Positions 1-5,629 of a DNA stretch of 5,629 nt are shown here, piece by piece. The notes below the pieces were generated by a model. The model saw nothing but the letters and a program-made list of their open reading frames with translations, was not told the origin of the DNA and searched no databases. Position 1 is the first letter of the stretch; every line of letters begins with the position of its first letter. Source of the DNA: an uncultured Opitutia bacterium (lineage in GTDB: Bacteria > Verrucomicrobiota > Verrucomicrobiia > Opitutales > UBA953); contig CAIXQT010000094.1 in the NCBI GenBank assembly GCA_903921665.1, forward strand, positions 1-5,629, written 5' to 3'. The translations under genes and the position numbers were made by a program.

Positions 1-3000
1 CGACGTTGATCGCACCCGCGGCGTCGACCTGACCGCCGTCGATGATGTCGAAGCCGGCCGTGGAAGCGGCGTTGAGGGTGAGCTTACCTGCGCCGGTCTT
101 GGAGACGAGACCCGTACCGGTGAGGCCGGAGCTGCCCGAGACCGTGACATCTCCCGAGCCATCGATGGCCAGGGTGTAGCTGCCGACATCGATGCCGCCC
201 GTGAGGGTCAGCGAGCCCGCGCTGGTGGCGAGGGTGGCCGTGCCGGCACCGAGCGTGACCGCACCGGAGAGGCTGGCCGCCGTAGCGGAGGAATTCGTGA
301 GCGAGCCCGAGAGCGCGATGGTTTCGGCGCCGATCGCCAGTCCGTTGAGGTCGAGGGTGCCCGTGGCGTCGACCGTCGTGCCGGCGGCGGTCGAACCGAG
401 CGCCGTGAGGTGGCCGAGCTGGAGCGTGCCGTCCGAGACCGTAGCGACAGCGGAGAAGTCGTTCGCGCCGTTGAGGACGACCGTGCCCGCGCCCGTCTTG
501 GCCAGGGCACCGGTACCGGTGACCACGCCGCCGAGGGTGAGCGACATGGTGGCATCGGCCGAGACCGTGCCGGTGCCGCTGAGGGTGACCGTACCCGCGA
601 GGCTGGCGCCCGTGGCGGAGGTGTTGGTCAGCTCGCCGGAGAGGGCGAAGGCTTCGTTACCCACCGTCTGGCCGTTGAAGTCGACCTTGGCGCTGACCGC
701 CACCGTCGTGCCGGCCGCCGTGGTGCCGGCCGCCGTGGCGCTGCCGAACTGGAGCGTACCGCCGTTGACGGCGAGCGTACCCGTGAAGGTGTTGGCGCCC
801 GAGAGCGTCAACGTGCCGTTGTTGGTCTTCGTCAGGCCGCTGGGCGCGGTGCCGTCGCTGAGCACGCCCGAGAAGGTCGTGCTGAGGTTGTCGGCCGCAC
901 CGATGCTCAGGCTGTAGCCATTGAGCGTGACGCTACCCGAACCCGTGAGGCCGGCGAAGGACTGGCTGGCAGCGACCTCGAAGAGGCCGGAGGCGCCGAC
1001 GTTGACCGTCGCGTTAGCCAGGGCGGTGCCCTCGCTCGAGACGATCTTGCCGCCGGTGACGCCGATGACCGAGCCGGCGACCAGGGAGGTCGCGGCGGTG
1101 TTCATGACGACCGTGCCCGCTCCCGTGAAGGTCAGCGAAGCGGCCGTGCCGGCATCGTCGAGCGCGCCGAGGTTCAACGTGCCGTTGGCGACGTTGGAGA
1201 TCTCGGCCGTGCCGATCGCGGTCGTGGAGCCGAAGGACAGCGACGTGGCGACCGAGGCGCCGGTGGCGGCGGTGGTCAGCGCGCTGTTATTCAGGATCAG
1301 CTTGCCGTAGGTGATGGCCGGGATGTCGGCACCGAGGTCGAAGGTGCTGTTCGCCGTGACGTTGATGGTGTTCTGCAACGTCAGCGAGGAGGGCATGCCG
1401 TTGTCGAAGCGAAGCACCGTGCCGCCGGAATCGAGGAGGGTCGTGTAGTTGTTGCCGTTGGCCGCGGTCGTCGCGGTGTCGAGCGTCTTGCCGAGGATAC
1501 CGGAGACACCGAAGCCGAAGGTCGTAGTCCAACCCGTACCCTGGGCCTGCGCACCCGCGCCGCCGGCGCCGTTACCGAAGCGGATTTCGATGTTATGCCA
1601 GCCGGACCCGTTGATGCCGGAGTCGACCGTCCGGGCGCCGGTGCCCGTGAGGGTCTGCCAGCTGCCGTCGTCGAGGATCACGTTACCATCGAGTTTCACC
1701 CAGACGGCGTCGTCGATGCTCTTGGCGAAGGAGATCGCCGTGGTCGTCGTCGGGATATAGACCTGGCCCTTATAAGCCCAGGTCTCGTTCGTACCCCAGG
1801 CCGTATTGGTGAGGGTGGTACGGGCCGCCGTGCTGGCGGTGTTCACGTAGCCCATCTGCGGGCGGTTGGTGACTCCGAAGAGGGTCATCGACTCGAACGC
1901 GGTGGTCTTATCCATCGCGCTGCGGATGTAAGCTTCCTGCAGGCCCGCCGCGTAGCGGTTGTCCTGGTACTTGAGCGTACCGCCGGCGAGGTTGACCACA
2001 TTCGAGAGTGCGTTCGCGCCCAGGCCGCTCTTGGTCGGGCTCTGGCTGCCGGAGATGACGAGCGTCGTATTGGCGTTGACGGTGGTGAAACCGGCCTGCG
2101 TGTTGCCGTTGGAGAAGTTCACGGTCGCGTTGCCGCTGCCCGTGGAGTTCACGAGGTTGACGCCCGCGGTCGTATCCGTGCCATTGGCCTGGACCTTGCC
2201 CGAGACCGCGAGCGTGCCGCCGGCCGGGACAGTCAGCGTGAGCGACTTACCGGTGTTGGCGGTGGCGCCGAGGGTGATGTTGCCGGCCAAGGTGGAAATG
2301 CCGGTCGTGTTGCCGAACGAGATCTTAGCCGAGTTGGCGCCGAGGAGGTCGGAGACGACCACAGGGTTGGCCGCGTACAATCCGGCGGTCGAACCGAAGG
2401 CGAGGGTGACGTCACCCGTGCTGTTGGCGTTACCGAGGCGCACCACGCTGGTGGCGGTCGAACCGTTACCGAGGCCGCCGCTGGAGGCGGTCGCGGTCAG
2501 GACGTTGAGCACGCCGTTCTCGAGGGTCACGCCACCGGTGAAGGTGCTGGCGCCCGAGAGAGTCCAGGTGCCGGGTCCGGCCTTGATGAGCGAGGTGAGG
2601 CCCGTGCCAGCATCGGCGAACGTCAGTGCCATGAGGTTGGCGCTGTCGAGGTAGGTGCCTCCGAGGGTGAGGCTGCGGGCGGAGGAGGTGGCGCCAGTGG
2701 TGCCGACCGTCGAGGTGCCATTGAAATTAAGGGCGGCCGTGCCGGAGGACTCGATGCCCGAATCGCCAGCGGCGAGCTGGAAGAGGCGGTCAAAGTTGAA
2801 GCCGGTGCCGCGGTAGGTCAGCGTGCCGCCACCGAAGATGAAGTTCGTCGGGGTCGCGGAGCTGGAGCCGAGCACGCCCGCCGAGCCAGGGGCACTGAGA
2901 GAATCCACCACCAGCTTGCCGCCGCCGAGGGTGACGACACCGCCGAAGTTACTCGTCGCATTGGTGAGCTTCCACACGCCCGTGCCGGTCTTGGTCAGGC

Positions 3001-5629
3001 TGAGGAGACCCGCACCGTTATCGGCCAGCTGGCCGGCCAGGATATTCGGGTCAGCCAAGGTGCCCCCCGAACCGCCGAGGACGAGGGTGGAGGACGTCCC
3101 CGAGCTGGGCCGGATGACGCCGGTATTGGTCATGTTCAAGACCGCACCGGAAGAACCGGAGGCCTCGAAACCGCCGCTGACATTGACTTGGAAGAGCTTG
3201 TTGGAGCTCTGGTTGGTGGAACCGACCCACTGCAGCGTCCCGCCACCGGAGAGGTTGAGGTTGGTCGCGACGTTGGTCGCCTTACCCAAGCTGCTGACGA
3301 CGCCGCCATCGGCGAGCGTGCCGACCTGCAGCATGCCGCCCGAGACCGACGTCACACCGGTGAACGTGCTGAGCGCGGACAGGAGCCCCCAGGTGCCGGC
3401 GCCGTTCTTGACGATCGAGGTGATGTTGGTGGTCGTACCGCTGTCGGAGATGAGCGCGGCGATGGAATTGCCCGTGGCGTTGGTGCCGGTGAGCGTGAGC
3501 GTGCGGGCCGAAGCCGTGCCACCCCAGGCCATGGCGCCAGTGCCGTTCATGACAAGCGTGCCGGTGCCGCTGTTCTCGAAGGTCGCGCCGCCGACGCCGA
3601 CCGTGAAGAGGCGGGACGAGGTCGACGTGCCCGTGCCGACGTAACGCAGGGTCGAGTTGTTATTGATCGTCAGACTGGTGGCCGCGGTGCTGGAGCTACC
3701 GAGGCTGTCGTTGGCATCGCCGAGGCTGGCGACGGCGAGGATGCCGTTGGTGACGGTGGTGACGCCGGAGTAGGCGTTGTTGGACTTGGCGAGCGTCAGG
3801 ACGCCGCTACCCGTCTTGTTCAGGCCGGCGGTGCCGCCGATGACCTGATCGAGCGTCAGGTTGGCCGACGCGTTGAAGGCCACCGTGGTAGCCGCAGCCA
3901 AGCTGATCGTCGAGGCGGTGCCGAGGCCGGCGTCGCTGAAGGTCAGGCCCGAGCCGGAGACGGCGAGGTCGCCGCTCAGCGTCAGGCTGTTGTGCAAGGT
4001 CTGGCTGCCGCCGCCGGTCGAGATCGTGCCACCGGTGGTGCCGACGCTGATCAGGCCGGTGCCGAGCGGCCCCGTCAGGATCGTCTGGGAACCGGAATCG
4101 AGCACGGTGCCGGAGCTGAGGGAAATCGTCCCGGCATTGAAGTCGACGCCGCCGGTGAAGTCGCTGGCGTTATTCACCAAGACGAGGTTGTCGGAACCCG
4201 CGCCGTCCTTGGTGAGCTTGCCGGTGCCACGGATGCGACCGAGGTAGTTGCCGTTGTTCACCTTCAAGCTGGCGGAAGCAACCAGGTTGACGACGCCGTT
4301 GGCCGCACCGGTGAGGGTGGAGACCTGGGAAACCGCGTTGAAATTCACCACGCCGCTGTTCGCGACGGCACCAAGGACCAACGTGGTCGAGGTGTTGGTG
4401 AAGTCAGCCGTACCGCTGGCACCGACGGTGAGCGCATTACCGGAGGGCATGTTGCCCGAGATGGTGAGCTTGCCGGCATTGACCGTGGTGAGGCCGGTGT
4501 ACGTGTTGGAGGACGAACCGAGGACGAGTTCGCCCGTACCGGCCTTCGTGAAGCCCTGCCCTGCCCCGGTGACGCCGAGGCTGAGGTAAGTGGTGCTGTT
4601 GACCGTGAGGGTCGAGGTGGTGCCGAGGGCGAAGGTCGTCGGCTGGGGCAGCTGGGCGAAATCGTTGAACGTCAGGGTGCCGGAGGCCGAGTTGGTCGAA
4701 TCGAAGGTGACGTTACCGCCGACCACGACGTTGTTGTAGATCTGGATGGCCGTGCCGTTGTCCTTCAGGACGCCGCCGTTGAGGTTGATCACGCCCGTAC
4801 CAAAGGGACCAGAGAGGCCGTCGAAGGCGCTGTTGGCGCCGACGACGATGGTGCCCGCCACGAGGTAGGTGGCTCCGCTGTAGGTGCTCTCGGCGGTATT
4901 GATGGTCAGGGTGCCCGTGCCGAGCTTGGTGAGCGTCGGCTTGGTGGAACCGATGAGGTCGTTGGTCGTGCCGTCGAGCAGCGCGTTCTTCGTCAACGTG
5001 ACCTGGGTGGCGCTATCGACGGTGTCGATGACGGAGCCGGCGTCGATGTTGGCGCCGGTGATCGTCATACCCGGAGTCAAGCCGGCCGTATCGAGCAAGG
5101 TCAGGACCTTGGAGCCCGCGACGGTGGTCACGCCGGTGTAAGCCGAAGTGGTGTTATCCTTGATGCCGAAGCCGCTGCCGACGGACGAAGCGAGGGTGAA
5201 GTTCTTCGTGCCGCTGACGGTCACGGAGAGCGGACGGACTGCGCTGACGAGAGTCACCGCGGTATTGGTCGCGGCGTCATTGAACACCACGTCGAAACCA
5301 TCGGTGTAGTCCGTCGGCGAAGCGCCGAGGTTCTGCCAGTTCTTCGTGCCGGCGGCCGGGACGATATCCCAATTGCCGTCGCCGAGGCCGGACCAGACCA
5401 CGGAGGTATTGGCCTGGACGAGGAGGTCGATGCGCTTGTCGACGGTGTTGTTCTGCACCGTGAGGAAGTACTTCGAGCTCGGGGCGACCGGGTAGAGGAC
5501 GCCGGCGCCGACGAAGGACGTGTCGAAGCTGCCACTGAGGGAAGCGCCCGCGGCGCTGTAATCGATCAGCGAATAAGTACCGACCTTGAAGCCGGAAAGC
5601 GCCGTGATGTTGACGGCCGAGAGGAGGCC
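1..5629 (-). CDS. Giant autotransporter-associated beta strand repeat (PATR) surface protein with a PA14-like domain; partial at both ends
   Basis: Read on the minus strand from 5629 to 2, the frame is open for 1876 codons with no stop. I checked the register at many points from end to end and found no frameshift. No start, signal peptide or stop is visible, so the protein is longer than 1876 residues. It is rich in Gly, Thr, Ser, Ala, Asn and Val. My translation contains no Cys, about 14 Trp and few charged residues, as expected of a secreted beta-helix passenger. Ten to eleven PATR motifs (for example KTGTGTLTI, KTGAGTVVLNGANDF) recur, with a PA14/GLEYA-like domain at residues 1229-1384. 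The family is known from very large exported proteins, some with a C-terminal autotransporter barrel and others with a sorting or anchor signal; which applies here is not visible. An adhesin or surface-stalk role is inferred. Codon use is uniform across the window, with mostly C or G at third positions, so no transferred segment stands out. Confidence 0.9.
2..397 (-). repeat. Duplicated block, copy 2, with truncated PATR unit K (residues 1745-1876)
   Basis: Copy 2 parallels copy 1 through TAAGTTV, DLNG, ALSGSLTNSSATAASLSG and SLTLTGG. It then carries about 23 extra residues (IDVGSYTLAIDGSGDVTVSG) before GTGLVSKTGAGKLTLNAAS, where PATR unit K begins at 124. Unit K keeps SKTGAGKLTLNAAS but lacks a clear YTG turn, continuing FDIIDGGQVDAAGAINV to the window edge. 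The array therefore continues beyond position 1. Confidence 0.72.
398..727 (-). repeat. Duplicated block, copy 1, with PATR unit J (residues 1635-1744)
   Basis: The block starts GTTAAGTTVAVSAKVDFNGQ and continues with AFALSGELTNTSATGASLAG, TVTLSGTGTVSADATMSLTL and VTGTGALAKTGAG. Its PATR unit J, LAKTGAGTVVLNGANDF, then ATVSDGTLQLG, lies at 413-520. The same segment order restarts 110 residues later, with STAAGTTVDATGTLDLNG and ALSGSLTNSSATAASLSG. Identity is high in the SLTNxSATxASLxG core, so this looks like a relatively recent internal duplication. Confidence 0.78.
708..737. repeat. Perfect 15-bp tandem direct repeat encoding AAGTT twice
   Basis: On the plus strand gtgccggccgccgtg occurs at 708-722 and again at 723-737 with no gap and no mismatch. 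In the gene it encodes TAAGTTAAGTTV. The matching point in the downstream duplicated block (around 370-400) encodes only one AAGTT. The length is a multiple of three, so the frame is kept. A slippage expansion of five codons is the simplest reading. Confidence 0.85.
743..844 (-). repeat. PATR unit I (residues 1596-1629)
   Basis: The unit reads SGLTKTNNGTLTLSGANTFT, then GTLAVNGGTLQFG. It is near-consensus except that NN replaces the usual GxG dipeptide after KT. This opens the block that contains the 110-residue duplication. Confidence 0.87.
845..1479 (-). other. Beta-strand-rich spacer without a full PATR motif (residues 1385-1595)
   Basis: After the PA14-like domain the chain returns to short beta strands: TVLRFDNG, LTLQNTINVTANSTFDLG, GTLNLGALDD, GTVVMNT and ATVNVGASGLFEVAAS. 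The last part (845-958) reads FAGLTGSGSVTLNGYSLSIG followed by TTFSGVLSDG. This is the 'GLtGsGxVxLNGxxLxxG...xxFSGxLsDG' lead-in commonly found just before a PATR unit, and unit I follows at once. No catalytic or binding motif is seen. Confidence 0.6.
1480..1945 (-). other. PA14/GLEYA-like domain embedded in the PATR array (residues 1229-1384)
   Basis: The only non-repetitive globular segment runs from GLQEAYIRSAMD to GFGVSGILGKT. In order it holds NRPQMGYVN; WGTNETWAYKGQVYIP starting at W1278; then ISFAKSIDDAVWVKLDG with D1306-D1307 and W1310; then GWHNIEIRFGNGAGGAG with W1344; then TGWTTTFGFG. The 'Y-x-G-x-h...F-x-x-x-x-D-D-x-x-h-h-h-x-D-G...G-h-H-x-h-x-h-x-F' order is the PA14-type signature. 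In lectin-like PA14 domains the paired Asp residues bind Ca2+ used to hold sugars, so a carbohydrate-binding adhesin tip is a reasonable inference. The flanks, VVNLAGGTLKY before and GGTVLRFDNG after, look like beta-helix strands, so the domain seems to bulge from a helix loop. Confidence 0.7.
2039..2164 (-). repeat. Degenerate PATR unit H (residues 1156-1197)
   Basis: The unit reads GVNLVNSTGSGNATVNFSNG, then NTQAGFTTVNANTTLVISGS. The G-x-G, NTxxG turn, TTVNA and L-x-I strand positions are recognisable, but the K of KTG is replaced by S. The stretch before it (2165-2497) is beta-rich, with GNITLG, SLTLTVPAGGTLAVSG and similar strands. After it comes GLGANALSNVVNLAGGTLKY, which leads into the PA14-like domain. 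Confidence 0.55.
2498..2899 (-). repeat. Super-repeat copy 3 with PATR unit G at its end (residues 911-1044)
   Basis: This copy has 134 residues. It carries GVLGSSSATPT, a strand GGGTLTYRGTG, FDRLFQLAAGD with R948-L-F at offset 37, ESSGTAALNFNG, ARSLTLGGTYLDSAN, ADAGTGLTSLIKAGPG. It ends in PATR unit G, GPGTWTLSGASTFTGG, then VTLENGVLNVL (2498-2608). The segment order is identical to copy 1, and TSLIKAGPGTWTL closely parallels TSIVKNGAGTWGL. This supports tandem duplication followed by divergence. Confidence 0.8.
2900..3319 (-). repeat. Super-repeat copy 2 with PATR unit F at its end (residues 771-910)
   Basis: This copy has 140 residues. It carries VVSSLGKATNVATN, a strand GGGTLQWVGST, SNKLFQVNVSGG with K811-L-F at offset 40, EASGSSGAVLNM, STLVLGGSGGTLADPN and LADNGAGLLSLTKTGTG. 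It ends in PATR unit F, KTGTGVWKLTNATSNFGG, then VVTLGGGKLVVDS (2900-3016). It is the most divergent of the three copies: the RTLTLTG strand is replaced by STLVLGG, and R of RLF is K. Confidence 0.8.
3320..3727 (-). repeat. Super-repeat copy 1 with PATR unit E at its end (residues 635-770)
   Basis: This 136-residue module contains, in order: SLGSSSTAAT; a strand STLRYVGTG; SSRLFTVGVGG with R673-L-F at module offset 38; ENSGTGTLVMNGTGAM; ARTLTLTGTNATGN; SDSGTTTNITSIVKNGAG; and the PATR unit E, GAGTWGLLSALSTFTG, then VTSVSGGMLQVG (3320-3427). It aligns in order with the two following copies. The GTW-x-L variant in place of GTLTL is shared by copies E and G, with a related GVWKL in F. Confidence 0.8.
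3728..3838 (-). repeat. PATR unit D (residues 598-634)
   Basis: The unit reads GTAGLNKTGSGVLTLAKSNN, then AYSGVTTVTNGILAVA. It is close to consensus, with the AYSG turn and TTVTNG in place of TTVNAG. Directly after it begins the first of three long super-repeats. Starts of units D, E, F and G are 411, 411 and 408 nt apart, which marks a regular array. Confidence 0.85.
4109..4237 (-). repeat. Divergent PATR unit C (residues 465-507)
   Basis: The unit reads GTGKLTKDGAGSDNLVLVNN, then ASDFTGGVDFNAGTISLSSG. The G-x-G is followed by a two-residue SD bulge before the LVLV strand. The turn is DFTGG in place of NTYTG, and the VDFNAGTISL strand is retained. The spacer after it (3839-4108) holds alternating strands such as NSLTLSGDLAVSGSGLTFS and contains no full repeat. 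Confidence 0.72.
4454..4561 (-). repeat. PATR unit B (residues 357-392)
   Basis: This is one of the best consensus copies in the window: GFTKAGTGELVLGSS, then NTYTGLTTVNAGKLTISG. All key positions are kept: K-x-G-x-G, the NTYTG turn, TTVNAG, and the closing L-x-I strand. The next spacer (4238-4453) is beta-rich, with VVNFN and VVNLVASASLKV strands and no other recognisable domain. Confidence 0.88.
4838..4939 (-). repeat. PATR unit A (residues 231-264)
   Basis: The unit reads PTLTKLGTGTLTINTA, then STYSGATYLVAGTIVVG. It keeps the KxGTGTLTI strand, the YSG turn and the closing AGTIVV strand of the PATR consensus. It is the first unit after the module start. It is followed by a beta-rich spacer (4562-4837) with GTGVINLNGGVL and a YNNVVVGGNVTF segment, which typically accompanies PATR units. 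Confidence 0.8.
4949..5131 (-). other. Inserted small beta element with GLTPGMTITGANI core (residues 167-227)
   Basis: The sequence reads TTVAGSKVLTLLDTAGL, then TPGMTITGANIDAGSVI, then DSATQVTLTKNALLDGT. It resembles the short element 'sxxlTxxsgLxvGMxVxGxgIpxGtxVxxv...tvtLSxxat' that appears in many unrelated bacterial and phage surface proteins. It sits between the Trp-rich module start and the first PATR unit, so it looks like a self-contained insertion into the beta-helix. Its biochemical role is unknown to me. Confidence 0.5.
5132..5407 (-). other. Trp-rich module start, W79...W87...W98 followed by FDVVFND (residues 75-166)
   Basis: The segment opens with VVWSGLGDGNWDI, followed by KNWQNLG and then GFDVVFNDAATNT, VTLVSAVRPLSVTV and a short GSGFGI strand. 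The spacing W79-x7-W87-x10-W98, then 'DxVVFxD', then 'V-x-P-x-SVTV', matches the start-of-module signature often seen in PATR proteins of Verrucomicrobiota and Planctomycetota ('W-x-G...dGxWdt...NW...FxxGDxVxFdD'). It probably caps the beta-helix at the start of a repeat run. The function is inferred from position; the motif residues are visible in the translation. Confidence 0.6.
5408..5629 (-). other. C-terminal tail of a preceding passenger module (residues 1-74)
   Basis: This stretch carries the pattern FKVGTYSLIDYSAAG, then a GSF...FVGAGVLYPV segment, then a closing strand KRIDLLVQAN. In multi-module PATR proteins a 'GxYxLIDY...' segment followed by 'hxLxV' commonly closes a module, just before a new Trp-rich module starts. 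That places at least one more module upstream, beyond the right edge. The assignment rests on remembered family pattern and adjacency to the W79 module start; no database comparison was made. Confidence 0.5.

Noticed and set aside
1480..1945. Possible separate gene or inserted mobile element at the non-repetitive segment
   Set aside because: The frame passes through without a stop or shift, composition matches the flanks, and no terminal repeats or target duplications are seen. It reads as a domain of the same protein.
192..4589. Long plus-strand open frames such as 192-917, 921-1310, 1959-2654, 2823-3644, 3861-4247 and 4248-4589
   Set aside because: They all lie in the same register antisense to the real gene. 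Minus-strand third bases are mostly C or G, which puts mostly G or C at the third position of these antisense codons and suppresses stops. Their translations are Val/Pro/Ala-rich without recognisable domains, while the minus frame gives a coherent repeat protein over the full window.
208..5535. Short minus-strand frames at 208-555, 1287-1532, 2233-2415 and 5254-5535
   Set aside because: They are in a different register from the PATR frame, are Arg/Ser/Pro-rich, and overlap it completely. They are out-of-frame shadows.
1..5629. Possible CRISPR array or DNA-level satellite suggested by recurring words such as gtgccggt and gagggtgac
   Set aside because: The recurrences are imperfect and vary in spacing. 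They are explained by codons for GTGT, LTLSG and similar protein repeats. There are no identical direct repeats with unique spacers.
1..5629. Promoters, ribosome binding sites or terminators inside the window
   Set aside because: There is no intergenic space. Hairpin-like GC-rich stretches are coding, none is followed by a T-run in either direction, and internal in-frame ATG codons lie within repeats without a convincing upstream purine-rich site.

Overview
The window lies entirely inside one giant protein-coding gene on the minus strand. One reading frame (codons read from 5629 down to 2) stays open for 1876 codons with no stop. Neither the start codon nor the stop codon is in the window, so both ends of the protein are missing. 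The product is a very large, repetitive, secreted or surface-exposed beta-helix protein of the 'autotransporter-associated beta strand repeat' class (PATR; Pfam PF12951 / TIGR02601). The diagnostic pattern, roughly LTKTGxGTLxLxGxNxYTGxTTVxxGxL, recurs about ten to eleven times.

No organism marker is present. GC is high (roughly 60-65% by eye) and third codon positions are overwhelmingly C or G. Giant multi-module PATR proteins with an embedded PA14-like domain and W-rich 'NW...FDVVFND' module starts are characteristic of Verrucomicrobiota (Opitutales-type) and some Planctomycetota, so a bacterium of that superphylum is the best guess. This is inference.

Layout follows the protein from N to C, so window coordinates run right to left. 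Residues are numbered from 1 at position 5629. (1) 5408-5629 is the tail of a preceding module. (2) 5132-5407 is the Trp-rich start of a new module. (3) 4949-5131 is a small inserted 'GLTPGMTITGANI' element. (4) 3728-4939 holds four PATR units separated by beta-rich spacers. (5) 2498-3727 holds three tandem super-repeats of 134-140 residues, each ending in a PATR unit. (6) 1946-2497 is a degenerate PATR stretch. (7) 1480-1945 is a PA14/GLEYA-like domain. (8) 845-1479 is a beta-rich spacer. (9) 2-844 holds PATR units around a 110-residue duplication, with a 15-bp perfect tandem repeat inside it. The array continues past position 1.

There is no intergenic DNA, RNA gene, CRISPR array, insertion sequence, promoter or terminator. 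The long plus-strand frames are antisense shadows created by the third-position C/G bias. The likely job is a surface stalk or adhesin: the repeats build a long beta-helix and the PA14-like domain may bind carbohydrate. Whether the C-terminus is an autotransporter barrel, a PEP-CTERM anchor or another sorting signal cannot be seen here.
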